NCBI GenBank assembly: GCA_029204225.1
Contig: CM055092.1
Location: forward strand, 28,369,859 to 28,433,858
Source of the DNA: Diphasiastrum complanatum
Taxonomy: Eukaryota > Streptophyta > Lycopodiopsida > Lycopodiales > Lycopodiaceae
Length of the DNA: 64,000 nt
Direction of reading: 5' to 3'
This document shows, piece after piece, positions 11,467 to 21,818 of this stretch. Below the pieces are notes generated by a model. The model searched no databases, was not told where the DNA came from, and saw only the letters and a list, made by a program, of their open reading frames with translations. Each line of letters starts with the position of its first letter. Position 1 is the stretch's first letter. Made by a program: the position numbers and the translations under genes.

Positions 11467-12243
11467 GTGCACCAAATAACTCTGGTAACAAAAAATACAC
11501 AGTAGATTCATACAAGATTAATTGTGCACAGATGTGAATAATCTCACTATGACCCAATACATAAATACAATCTTTTCTGGCAGATTCCTCCAGAACCCAC
11601 ATATGTTACTCACATATCTCACTGAGATCTTGTAACTCAGCTACAAAAGATTTTCTATTTCTCATGAGTAAATAACATATTCGGAAAATCTCTGAGATGA
11701 ATAACATTCACTCTCAACAATTTTCCAATCCCACTTACCTCTAATTACATAATTTCTCCCACTAAATCAACCCCTCTCTGATCCTAGTACTTAAACTAAG
11801 ATTAGGTTGACCCAATTTAAAACTCTTAAATTTTGACCAAACTTATTTCTATTCCATTCAAAATGGAATTGGTAACCTTTAACCTTTTACTGCATTACTT
11901 ATAGATAATGATTCGAATATCAAAATTGTTCTAGTTCCAGATTGTCCACACAATCCCTAGAGAATTTCTCTTATTCAAAAAGTTCCAATTAGGTATCTTA
12001 CTCTGAATTTATCCAAAATTACTTTCAGACCAAATCTCATTTCTTTACTACAACTGGTTCTCTTCTGAAAGCTATGCAACCAATAGATCCCTAGATAGAA
12101 TATTATCCCATCACTTCACCCCTCCTTTTAAGGAAATTATCAATTTTCATAAAAGTTAACTGGAAAGATGACATATGAAAATATCCAAATCCATGAAAAG
12201 TCAATAATAAGTGCATTCCACAAAAGGATTCACTCAATTACAA
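11467..12243. repeat. Dispersed repeat, copy 1 (second copy at 35480-36245)
   Basis: From CCAAATAACTCTGGTAAC through ACAAAAGGATTCACTCAATT the sequence matches 35480-36245 at roughly nine bases in ten, with small indels. It holds no recognisable coding domain. It is probably untranslated retroelement sequence, since both copies abut element pieces. Confidence 0.7.
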
Positions 12244-12245
12244 AT

Positions 12246-12577
12246 ATAAACCATCATGGATTATGTTATTTAATACAAAATAATTATAATTACTACCAAA
12301 ATGCATAACTCACCATTTTAAATTATACAAAGAATTGAAAAAATTGGAATATGAATTGGATTTATTGGTCATTACAAAGATGCGTAATGTATTTCATGCT
12401 AGCATGTTGAAGAAACATATAAACAAGAATGTTCAAATAGTGACAAAACTACCATCTTTGAATAAAGAAAAAAACTTTGTACTAGTACTAGAGGCAGTAG
12501 TTGGGTGTTGTGACAAAGAGCTACAAAATGAAAAATGATACCTAATTAAATATCGGTTCTAGTGCTATGTCATGGTG
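12246..12577 (+). pseudogene. Ty3/gypsy integrase C-terminus with chromodomain-like tail, copy 1
   Basis: The frame from 12335 reads YELDLLVITKMRNVFHASML, the integrase SH3-like tail (plant consensus YxLxLP..K.HxVFHVSxLK). It continues to EAVVGCCDKELQNEK, a stop, then YLIKYRF, which matches the start of a chromovirus chromodomain. It is about 97% identical to 25054-25388. The match ends abruptly at GGTGCACAAAT, where copia gag sequence starts. Confidence 0.7.
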
Positions 12578-12601
12578 CACAAATAGTGCACATCATCTTT
12601 G

Positions 12602-13180
12602 AAAGCTTGGAATTCATTGAACAAGCTTTATGAATCCAAGTCTACTTCTAGAGTCTTGACTCTAAGAAGGCAAATCTTTTCTTGTTTGCAAAATAATGAA
12701 GAAATTCCAAGTACTTTTGTTTTGAGAATGAAAGCATTGAATGATGAGTTAGCTTGCATAGATGAAGCGTTAAAGAAGACGAGCTTATTCAAGTGATTCT
12801 TGATGGCTTGTTGGATGCTCATGCTAAGATTGTTCAAAGTATTGCTATTCATGATGGATCTTCAAGAGATCTTGATCAATGAGGAATATAGGCTTCAAGC
12901 AAGAGCTACATTGACACTTCAAGAGGATGCTATGTTCACAAAGGGCAAATTCAAGGGCAAAACCAAAAGTAAGTGGTCTAAAGGGCAAGATCAAGTGGAT
13001 GCTTCTTCAAGTGGCAAAAAGAAGGATAGATCAAAGCTTAAGTGCTTCTATTGTGGCATCAAAGGACAATTTGCAAGTGAGTGCTACAAGAAAAAGAGAG
13101 ATCAAGGAGACAAGAAAGTAATCTTACTCTTGATGAGGATGGTTTGGATGTTCAAGATGCAAATGATGATGCTTTTGTGA
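12602..13180 (+). pseudogene. Copia 1 Gag fragment with altered zinc knuckle
   Basis: NKLYESKSTSRVLTLRRQIF and FVLRMKALNDELACID are typical of the copia Gag (UBN2-type) fold. After a frameshift near 12795 a Lys-rich linker leads to CFYCGIKGQFASECYKKK. The usual knuckle is CX2CX4HX4C; here the His is Gln, which should weaken zinc binding. A nearly identical Gag piece is at 35120-35476. Confidence 0.8.
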
Positions 13181-13199
13181 TGTCTTCATGTATGCTTGC

Positions 13200-13530
13200 T
13201 AATGATGGAGATCTAGATCCTTGGTGGATTGCCAGTGGAGCCAGTTCACACATGACCTTTTACAAAGAGTATTTCACTTCTTTGTTGGCATATGGAGATG
13301 ACAAGAGGGTGATCTATGCGACAAATGATGGTGAGTGTGCAATCAAAGGGATTGGCACAATTCCTATTTCTCTCTCTACAAATAGGAATGTCCATTTGGA
13401 AGATGTCTTGTTTATTCCATCTATTACCAAGAATTTGCTTAGTGTGAGCCAAATGCTAAGTAAAGGCCTCAAGGTGGAGTCTGATGGAGATGCTTGTTCT
13501 ATCAATAAGGAAGGATGTCCTGATTAGAAA
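13200..13530 (+). pseudogene. Copia 1 aspartic protease, catalytic Asp lost
   Basis: DPWWIASGASSHMTFYKEYF aligns with the copia protease active site (W-DSGASxHM), but the catalytic Asp is Ala. NVHLEDVLFIPSITKNLLS, the downstream flap and core region, is well kept. The frame ends at a stop near 13525, close to the GAG-pre-integrase region. Confidence 0.8.
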
Positions 13531-13559
13531 AGGTAAAAGACAAGGGAATTTGTTCAAAC

Positions 13560-14214
13560 TAGATGCTTGTGTTATTGCTAACCAAGTTGGATGTCAAGCA
13601 TGTTTGTGAGTCTTGTGCTTTGTCTAAGTCACATAAACTACCTTATACTAGATCTATTTCTAGATCTACAAAGCCTTTTCAACTTATACATTCGGATATT
13701 CATGGATTTACTACAATTAGCAATAGTGGAGCTAAGATGTATGTAACATTCATTGATGATTTTAGTAGATTTTGTTGGATCTATCTACTAAAGAACAAGG
13801 ATGAAGTGTATAATGTCTTTGTCAAGTTCAAGAATGCAAGGGAGAACCAATTTTTTGCAAAAATCAAGTGTTTGAGAGGTGACAATGGTGGTGAGTACAT
13901 ATCTAACAAGCTCAAGCCCTTTGTGATGAGCATGGGATCAAGAGGGAGTATACAATATCAAGGACCCCACAACAAAATGGAGTGGCTGAAAGAAAGAAAG
14001 GACTTTCTATGAAAGTGCTAAAGCTATGAGGTTAAGTGCTAATCTTGACAAACCATTTTGGTATCAAGCTTTGTTGTGTGCCAATTTCTTGTGCATAGGT
14101 GGTCGAGTGCTATTTTGGATGGAAGGACACCTTTTGAGATGCTATTCAAGAGGAGGCCGAGTGTCAACTTCTAAGAACCTTTGGATGCACATGCTATGTC
14201 AACATTACTCTTGA
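13560..14214 (+). pseudogene. Copia 1 integrase
   Basis: CESCALSKSHKLPY is the end of the zinc-binding pre-integrase region. The core has LIHSDIHGF (first Asp), TFIDDFSRFCWIYLLKNKDE and CLRGDNGGEY (second Asp). One extra base near 13965 shifts the frame. In the next frame PQQNGVAERKK keeps the catalytic Glu, so the DDE triad survives at the DNA level. The remainder to 14214 is in broken frames. Confidence 0.85.
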
Positions 14215-14272
14215 TGATAGGACCAAGGAGGATCCATCTTCAAGAAGAGGTATTTTTCTTGGATATAGTGAG

Positions 14273-15175
14273 GTGAGTAAAGCCTACGAGGTTTACATTC
14301 CTTTTACTCACAAAGTGATTGTTGGTAGAGATGTCATTTTTGATGAGGGGAACATTCCAAAAGTGTCTTCAAGCATGATTGATGGTAGAGTGGATGGATC
14401 TAACATTCTTGATGTTGATGAGAAGGATCCTACTTTGGATGGTGGTGATGATGGACCTTCAACAAGTCAAAAGCCAAGGAGAACATCAAGAGAAAGACAA
14501 GTACCTTCAAGGCTCACATATGATCAAAAGGGTAAGCAAGTAGTTTCTAGAAATTATTTTGCTTTCCTAACCTCTTTGGATGAGCCTACAAGTGTAGATC
14601 AAGCAAGGAAAGAAGAGGAGTGGATCCAAACAATGGATCTTGAGTATCGATCTCTTATGAAGAGTGGAACATCTTTTGGAGGATCTTCTTGTGTAGATGG
14701 ATCTATGCAAGTGGATGGATGTTATCTTGATGAAAAATCAAGTAATGGATCTAGAAAACAATTTTTTCTAAATGACTTTGATGGTCAAGTTGAAGATCAA
14801 GAGGTTGGTCTCAAAGCGCTTCAACTAGTCAAATGGGATGGTGGCAATTTGGAGCTAGTCAAGAGCATCAAAGGAGAGGTAATTGGCAAAGATGTTATGG
14901 ATCTATTTTTTCAGCTTATTGAAGACTCAAGTAAGGTCAAAGGAGCAGCAAGGCAATGTTGTTCAAGTTTACTTTACTTGTTCTATCTCATGTTTGAGCA
15001 TTTTCATGTGGATGTGTGCAAATTGTCAAGATATGGTAAAACTAGCTACATTGGTGAGCATTGTTTTGATGTTGGAGTTGTACTAGCATCTTGGCTGATT
15101 TTGTTGTTGGAAATGAAGCTATTGGAGGTCTATTATGTCACATGGTCAAGTCATCAAGTTATGATGGTATCTTGA
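14273..15175 (+). pseudogene. Copia 1 integrase-RT linker and RT start, with unexplained 170-residue in-frame tail
   Basis: The 300-residue frame starts with KAYEVYIPFTHKVIVGRDV and FDEGNIP, the region after integrase, then an acidic/Ser linker. Next is EPTSVDQARKEEEWIQTMDL, the first segment of copia RT. After residue about 130 it no longer resembles RT: no KARLVAKG, no YVDD. It nevertheless stays open for another 170 residues with a hydrophobic end. Probably a deletion joined the RT start to unrelated element sequence, but the origin is unknown to me. Confidence 0.6.
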
Positions 15176-15318
15176 GGCAAGATGGAGATGGAGGCTCATT
15201 CATGGAGTATCATGGTGAATACATGGCAACAAAGGACAAAGAAGGAGAAGATATGCAAGAAAATATTGATCACTCACATTTATTGTCTATTTGCTTTATT
15301 GTTCTAGAGAGTTTAGAT

Positions 15319-16097
15319 CATAGTTGCAGCGAATCGCGATTCGCGGGTCGCGATTCTGCGAATCGCGATTCGCGACCCAGAATCGCAAAAAAAAAAAATT
15401 TGTTTTTGGAAAAATAGCTTATTGTTGAAATTTTTTTAGGGGATCAATCGTCAAACCAACGTTTTGCCTCTCAGAAGTGCAGTAGATGAGGCACAAACAG
15501 ATCTTATTTTCAGTAGCTATCCGGTTGTCATTTGCTCTGGTTTTCAGTGAATGTTAATGCTACAGTTTGGACTATCAACTGTATGGATGATGATCACTTT
15601 TGCAATTGGTTCACTGGAGATGTGAGTGCAATGTACATACAGTTGGGGGCATAAATATTGGGCCCTTCTCGGCGCGCATTCGGACCCCATTTTTATCTAC
15701 AGGGGGGCGGTGGCATTTTTATCTACAGTGTCTATATAGCAAGAAGCTCTAGGGGGTTCGGGGGGTGGTAGCCCCCTGGTGGGGGGTTTGGGGGGCAACA
15801 CCCCCCAAAGGCGGGGTCCGGGGGCTGCCGGTAGACCCCGGCCCCGACGGTAAGGCCTCTTCATGATTTGGCCTTCCAACTCCCCGAGTGAAAACACACT
15901 TTTTAGTGTTTCGCACCCGAAACAGTCGGCAAACTACACAATCATAATCCCCTCGATCAGAGCTTTCATCTGATACCCATATTGCCTAAAAAAATTTCAA
16001 AAAAAAAAATCGATTCGACACGATTCTGGGAAAATCTCGAATCGCGAATCGAAATTGCGATTCTAAATCGCGATTTGGAAATCGTGCTGCAACTATG
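15319..16097. mobile_element. Non-autonomous hAT-like DNA element (779 bp)
   Basis: The ends are inverted: CATAGTTGCAGC (15319-15330) and GCTGCAACTATG (16086-16097). An 8 bp direct repeat flanks it, GTTTAGAT (15311-15318) and GTTTAGAG (16098-16105), 7 of 8 matching. An 8 bp duplication is the hAT signature. Just inside each end are arrays of GCGATTCGCG-type palindromes. The middle has a GC-rich stretch (15690-15860). There is no transposase ORF. It sits inside copia element 1 and so is younger than that insertion. Confidence 0.75.
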
Positions 16098-16306
16098 GTT
16101 TAGAGTTGGAAGCATGGCGGAATCATTTCATTTACATTCTATTTGATTCTTCATGTTCTAGTTAGATCTTGATATGTAAAATTGATGTAAGAAATAGTGA
16201 AGCATCCCAAGTGGACACTATTCTCTATATCAATTATGGTTGTTTCTATATTGAGCATTACATGATCATTTAAAGGAGATCTATTCACAAGAAGAAGATC
16301 ATTCTT

Positions 16307-16546
16307 ATGATGGATCAAAGTTCTATTGTCAAAAACTATGCTAGGAGCAAGCATATTGAGATACAATATCACTTTGTGAGGGAGCAAGTCATTGCAAAGG
16401 AGGTGGAGCTTCAACATGTGTCTTCAAGGGAATGTGTAGCTGATATCTTCACCAAAGCATTGGGAAAAGCCTTGTTCATAAAGCATAGGACCTCACTTGG
16501 AGTATTATCAAAGTCTATGCTAAAACTAGTTGAAGAGGGAGTGTGA
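16307..16546 (+). pseudogene. Copia 1 RNase H C-terminus
   Basis: ARSKHIEIQYHFVREQVIAK and SRECVADIFTKALGKALF are the near-universal end of copia RNase H (consensus RTKHIDIRYHFVRE, ADIFTK). The frame stops at the polypurine tract in front of the 3' LTR. The RT and most of RNase H between 14650 and 16307 are missing. Confidence 0.9.
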
Positions 16547-17191
16547 AAGATTCAACTAGTTTCATCATATTTTGTTATATTTCCATATTTGGCATATTGA
16601 GGCCAAAACTTGTTTTAGGCTTAGAGATTGACTTTTTAAAGTTCATTAGTCTAAATGCCATTTGAATAAACACTTTTTGAAAGTGTGGGAAAGTTAGAAT
16701 GCGAGTTTGAGTAGATTCAAATTTGAATAGTTGGGTACATTGAATCTAGACCCAAAAATAGTAGGGTTAGCATTTTGGTGGAAAAGCCAAGTGACCAAAT
16801 AGGGCTTGGACCTGCTATAAAAGACTATAACTCGTGGAGAGAGTTATCTTCTCTCTTCTCTATCTCATTTCATGCTTATACATGGTTCTCTTGGGTTCTA
16901 CTATCCATTGGTGCACTATCTTGGTGATTGCTTGCAATTCTATGTGTAGAATGATCTATATTTGTTATTTTTGGATCCACACATGTGAAATACAGTAGCT
17001 TGCTGGTTTTGTATGGGAAGCAATAGTACTTTTTCATTTCATTCAAGTTTGATCAAGTTCTATTAGTGTTTGCATCTCATTTTGTGTGTAGATGCTAATT
17101 TTTCTACATTGGTGAGATTGGTAGTGTATTTTTCTTTCTAACCAGGGATCATTCAAGTAGATTGGATCATAATGATCTGAAATCTCTCACA
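16542..17191 (+). mobile_element. 3' LTR of copia element 1
   Basis: GAAGAGGGAG is followed by TGTGAAAGATTC at 16542. The right end reads AAATCTCTCACA at 17191, giving TG...CA ends with a near-perfect 12 bp inverted terminal match. TATAAAAG at 16816-16823 is a good LTR TATA box. No primer binding site follows 17191, as expected for a 3' LTR. Confidence 0.8.
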
Positions 17192-17435
17192 GACACTATT
17201 TGGTTTGATCAGTTTGATTGCATGTTTCATCATTCACAGATTGTGTAGTCAATCAAAGGTAGAATTGGATAAGTCAAGATTCTATTGTCATAGTCACATC
17301 ATTTCACACAAAGGGTTGTGTTTGAGATGCATGTGTGTTTCTAGAGTGTCTATTCAGGAAGAGAGCAAGGATTGCTCTTTCATATCATCAAATTGAACAT
17401 CTCTGATGAGATGTTGAGAGATATAAATTCATGTA

Positions 17436-17930
17436 CCTTAGGCAAGTAGACTTGGGAAACTCTTAAGAACTTTTTTGAAGCAAAGATCACATCAAGACTA
17501 CTTACTCTTAGAAATCAGATATTTTCTAGTTTTCATAGTGTTGATGAAAGTGCTTCAAGTTTTGTATTGAGAGTTAAAGATCTTCACAGAGAGATAGCAT
17601 GCATAGGAGATACTCTAGAGAACAGTCAACTTATTACTAGTCCTTAATGGACTTAGAGAAGAGTATGCAAATGTTGTGCAAACTTATGCTATCAAGGAGG
17701 AGCTACCATCTATGGAGGCTCTACATGATATTCTTATTGTTGAAGAATGCAAGCAAAAGTACAAGTTGTTGAAGATCAACACGCTTTCAAGGAAGGATGG
17801 TAGTCATGGCAAAGCTCACTTTGCCAAGATCAAGTCAAGAGAGAGGAGCAAGAACAAATTTTCTCAAGCCTTCATCAAGGAAAAATCAAAGAACAAAGCA
17901 AAGGACAGACAAAGGAGGAGTAGAAGATGA
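17436..17930 (+). pseudogene. Copia element 2 Gag
   Basis: Frame pieces show TSRLLTLRNQIFSSFHSVDE and FVLRVKDLHREIACIGDT. After a frameshift near 17645 come LREEYANVVQTYAIKEELPS and a very Lys-rich tail. This is the copia Gag pattern, related to copia 1 but clearly a different element. No zinc knuckle survives. Confidence 0.75.
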
Positions 17931-18069
17931 TTCAACTCATTCTTCTATCTTCAAGAAGAAGACTCAAGAAGATCAAGCCAATTTTACCATAGAAGACTCA
18001 CATGCAAGTTGTGGAGAGGCATCTCTCATGATGTCTAGCTTCTCCTCTTTACCCTTTAATGATGTATCT

Positions 18070-18417
18070 TGATATGTTGATAGTGGTGCATCATCACACA
18101 TAAGTTGCACTAAAAGTTCTTTTGTTTTTCTAGAACCTTTTCAAGAACTTAAAAATTCAATATACACAACTGTTGGTGATGCATGTTCAATTGAAGGAGT
18201 TGGAATTTGTTCCTTGAATCGTGCATCTTCTATGAGTTTATCACTTTCCAATGTACTGTATGTTCCTAGTCTCACAAAGAATGTGATTAGTGTTGGAAAG
18301 TTATTTGATGATGGTTTTGAAGTGGAATTCAATGTCAATAATTGTTTTATAAAGAAAGGTGATGAGATCCTAGCAAGTGGATCTAGATATGGAGGCATTT
18401 TCAAGTTAGATTTATAA
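18070..18417 (+). pseudogene. Copia element 2 aspartic protease
   Basis: YVDSGASSHISCTKSSFVFL keeps the catalytic DSGA. The downstream region MSLSLSNVLYVPSLTKNVIS matches the copia protease core, followed by KLFDDGFEVEF. A stop just before 18072 separates it from Gag. Confidence 0.8.
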
Positions 18418-18420
18418 GAG

Positions 18421-18795
18421 AATGCAAGTACTTGTGATTTTGCATTGAAGACTTGTGTTTCCAAGGAGGAAGTATGGCATAGGAGGTCCCATGTTTTCAA
18501 TTTCATATCTATGTCTTCAATAGTCAAAGAGATCAAGCCAAGAGTGGCTTATTCTATGGCAAAATCACATATTGATCCATATTTGATGTCTTCTACCAAG
18601 ACAAAACATCCTTTGGAGTTGGAACACTCGGATGTTGACCTTTCTTCATCTTTAAGCAAGAAAGTTGCCTCTTGCTTTTCTATTCTTATTGATGGTTTCA
18701 CAAGTAACCAATGGTTATGTCTTGTCTCTTCAAGTTTCATAGTACATGTACATTTTCCATCATGCAAAGTTTTTTGGAGTTATAGAGCTAATTGA
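18421..18795 (+). pseudogene. Copia element 2 integrase N-terminal remnant
   Basis: VWHRRSHVFNFISMSSIVKE resembles the HRRLGH zinc-binding start, with its second His displaced. HPLELEHSDV gives the first catalytic Asp, and FSILIDGFTSNQWLCLV is a decayed form of the IDDFSRxxWVY strand. The rest of integrase and the RT are missing. Confidence 0.6.
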
Positions 18796-19234
18796 AGGAG
18801 TGCACTATATGGAGTCTTGTTCAAGTATAAGCCTAAGGTTGTGTACCTTAGTGTTCTTGAATGTTATTGCTTTGCAAGTGTTTTCTTAGAAGGAAAGAAT
18901 GATGGAGATCCAAGCCTATGGATCATGGTTGGATGCTTATCCACCAAGGAAGGCTACATAGCCTTTACACTCTCTATCTCAAAGGTGTTTGAGCATGGAG
19001 ATGTTATTGATTTTGAAGATCTATTTTCTATCTTGGAAGGGGGCGAGAGCACAGTGTCTCTAATTGTGTCAAAAGTTCATTCTATGGAGAAAATCCAACT
19101 TATGACCAAGTCGCGGGAGCGCGTGTGTGGGACTGATTCGTGTTCGTCCTCACTTCGTCTTCTTTATTGCGAACAATTTTCTGTCTTTTGATTTTCTTTT
19201 GTGCGGAAGCCCTTCCAGGATCCCAGACACTCGA
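18796..19234. other. Stretch without recognisable domain
   Basis: An open plus frame of 124 aa (18817-19191) matches nothing I know. It lies between copia 2 and an opposed gypsy fragment, so it is probably element junk. Confidence 0.35.
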
Positions 19235-19835
19235 CTACGCATCAACCATGAATTCAATGGGTTCATAGTAGTAAAAAATTTTTAACTTTAGTTTACCAAT
19301 TACGGGATAGATTTTAGCACTACCATCTACAAATGCTCGTTGAGCTTCAAGCACATGACTATCAAAAGATCCAACTCCTATTTCTTGAGCTAACTTGAAA
19401 GAAATGAAGTTATGTGAAGATCCTGCATCAAAAAGGATTAGACAAGGCTTTGTGTGAACTAGTCCCCATGTCTCGTGGAGGTCATGTGATTGTGTCTTCA
19501 ATGAATTGCACCAATACTTGCTTTTCCTTGTCTGCAGCAGGAGCTTTGGCATCTTTGAGGGGACATTTATTTAGAAAAGGTGTCCCTTCTCTCCACATTT
19601 GAAGCATCTTCCTTCTTTTCGGTAAATCTACATTTGTTTTGGAATTCATGAAATTCCTCCTCACTAGGCATATTAGCCTCATATACCCTGCTTTTAGACA
19701 TTATTGACTCTAGTGCATCACTCAATGAGGCAATTATCCGCATCATTATAGTCAACATTGAAATAAAAGTTGTTCCCTCGAGACTGCAACTTACAAACAT
19801 GCATATTATTCCTTGAGACATATTAGAAGTGTTCC
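19235..19835 (-). pseudogene. Ty3/gypsy Gag knuckle and protease fragment
   Basis: In minus orientation, CFKCGEKGHLF continuing after a frameshift as NKCP forms a CX2CX4HX4C knuckle near 19600-19570. LILFDAGSSHNFISFKLAQE (near 19440-19380) is the gypsy-type aspartic protease site, with DAG in place of DSG/DTG. The order Gag then protease is correct for gypsy. Frameshifts break it. Confidence 0.75.
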
Positions 19836-20824
19836 AAGGTTTTGTAGAAAATGATAAAAATATCCTTTAGCCTTGTGAATGAGGCATATACATTAAAAAC
19901 ACGTGATTAACATTCTCCCTATTATACGGCGTTGTTTTTACCTCTTTTAACCCTGTGTCCAATGCGTATTGTGCGAGAGAGAAAGCACCTGCTAGAGAGA
20001 GCCAAAATCAAGCATGCACTAGTTCGAGACCTATGGGTACCTCCACCTCTAGTAGTGAACTGGTACAAGGGAAAAAGAATTTGTTGCCAAAGAGGGGGTC
20101 TGTCATCACAATCATTGGTCTTGACAATCAATGATATATACAAAAAAAAACTTGCAAAACTTGCAATTTATTTACTTGCAAAATGTCCGAACTCGCATGC
20201 TTTTACGTGACTAGCTTTTGTCTAGTTTCACATTGTTTTGAAAAACAAGCTATTCTAAAGCATGAATTGGCAAATGCAAATAGGCCTACCACTCACATGT
20301 GGGAACATGCTCCACACATGTGTGATTGACATATGTACATGAGAATGTAAAATCATCAAGCTAGATTTTGCATAACTTTTCCAATCCTTCGTCTCCTCAA
20401 AATATAGCTTGATAAGTGTGCTAGTTCTCTCAAAATCTTAAGTAGCCAAAAATAGCTTTTCAAGTGGATCCTTTGGCATGCATTTGTTGAGAAAACGAGC
20501 CAATAACCATGACAAGGTTTCCTTGATTGAGAACCATTTCCAAGCACCAAGAAGAGCTTTCCACCATTAGAGCACTTTTGTCATTGAGCATTTTAGCCTA
20601 GTCAATGCTCATGTTGATGCACACATTATAGACAAAAAGAATAAATTTTGCAATGATGTGAATATGGTATCCAATTATTCTTGGTTTCCAAAATTTACAT
20701 AGTACGTAATAAATTCTATTCATGATGCCCCAAATACATTGGTGGGCACCAGCAAATAATGAACCTTCCAGGTCGAATGCATAGGCATTTAAAAAGTTTA
20801 TGCTTATTATGAAACGCAACCCGG
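19836..20824. other. Stretch without recognisable gene
   Basis: AT-rich; short ORFs only, with no domain seen on either strand. Confidence 0.4.
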
Positions 20825-21474
20825 ACCCTTACAAAAATGTGTGATTTTAGAAAACATTATATATGTATATACGTAGGTTTATACTCAGGTGGTATCATCC
20901 TTATAATATCCATACCGATTAATATTATATCAATTTGTAAATGTGCTCATTTTCATACCTGGTTGGTAGCAATTGTTTTTTAAAAGTGTAATACCAAAAC
21001 CCAATCGGTATTAAAAAATTTATTACTCTCCCCAACACATGTTATGTTATGACATCCACATTGCTAAGAACTCTTATGATTTGACATAATCTCTCATTGT
21101 ATACCATGTGATTTAAATGATAAAGTGCACACTTTACGTTCTATTTTGACGATCCATTCACTCTTAAAAAATGTGACCCTTACAAAAATGTGTGATTTTA
21201 TAAAACATTGTATATGTATACCTAGGTTTATACTCGCATGGTATCACCCTTATAATATCCATAACATCAATTTGTAGAGATGCTCATATTCGTACCCGGT
21301 AGGTATCAATTGTATTCGTACCCGGTAGGTATCAATTGTTTTTTAAAAGTGTAACACCAAGAACCCAATTGGTATCAAAAAATTTATTACCCTCCCCAAC
21401 ACATCCACATCTGCTAAGAACTCTTACAATTCATGATCTAGTTTAAATGATAAAGTGCACACTTTACATTCTAA
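20825..21474. repeat. 350 bp tandem direct duplication
   Basis: GACCCTTACAAAAATGTGTG begins at 20825 and again at 21175. Both copies run to AAAGTGCACACTTTAC (21122 and 21451). Copy 2 has a deletion and its own 26 bp tandem duplication at 21288-21339 (ATTCGTACCCGGTAGGTATC and so on), so it changed after the duplication. Confidence 0.85.
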
Positions 21475-21554
21475 ACTTCACACACGCACAAATTCACAAA
21501 ACACAACCTGCACTAATTACTATTTCATTTGATGATCCTTCAAGGATCATGATC

Positions 21555-21818
21555 CATGGAACGCAATCTAGTCGGGGTTCAAAGCAGAAGCTGTAAGGTG
21601 CTATAAAGGGTAGTGGGATCAAGCTAGAAAAATCAGAATTTACATGGAACACAATCTAGTCGGGGTTAAAAGCAGAAGCTGTAAGGTGCTATAAAGGGTA
21701 GTGGGATCAAGCTAGAAAAATGAGAATTTACATGGAACACAATCTAGTCGGGGTTAAAAGCAGAAGCTGTAAGGTGCTATAAAGGGTAGTGGGATCAAGC
21801 TAGAAAAATCAGAATTTT
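21555..21818 (-). repeat. Three 88 bp tandem copies of the F-box gene's 3' end
   Basis: Units start at 21555, 21643 and 21731, and the gene's own end begins at 21819. Each unit repeats the last 22 or so codons of the F-box ORF (FCFEPRLDCVP readable in each) plus about 20 bp after the stop. In the extra units the stop TGA has become TGT. 88 is not a multiple of three, so they do not extend the protein; they lie in the 3' UTR. Confidence 0.9.

Larger units (their letters stand above)
12590..17191 (+). mobile_element. Ty1/copia element 1, 5' truncated, with nested insertion
   Basis: The domains run gag, zinc knuckle, protease, integrase, start of RT, (insertion), end of RNase H, 3' LTR, which is the copia order. 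The 5' LTR, primer site and N-terminal gag are missing. Most of the RT is absent, and a hAT-like element (15319-16097) has inserted. Frameshifts and active-site losses make it inactive. Confidence 0.85.

Noticed and set aside
15690-15860. G-run-rich block resembling inserted organelle DNA
   Set aside because: No organelle gene is readable; it lies wholly inside the hAT-like element and is best taken as part of it.
21555-21818. CRISPR-like or satellite array
   Set aside because: The units abut with no spacers and are plainly the 3' end of the adjacent F-box gene.
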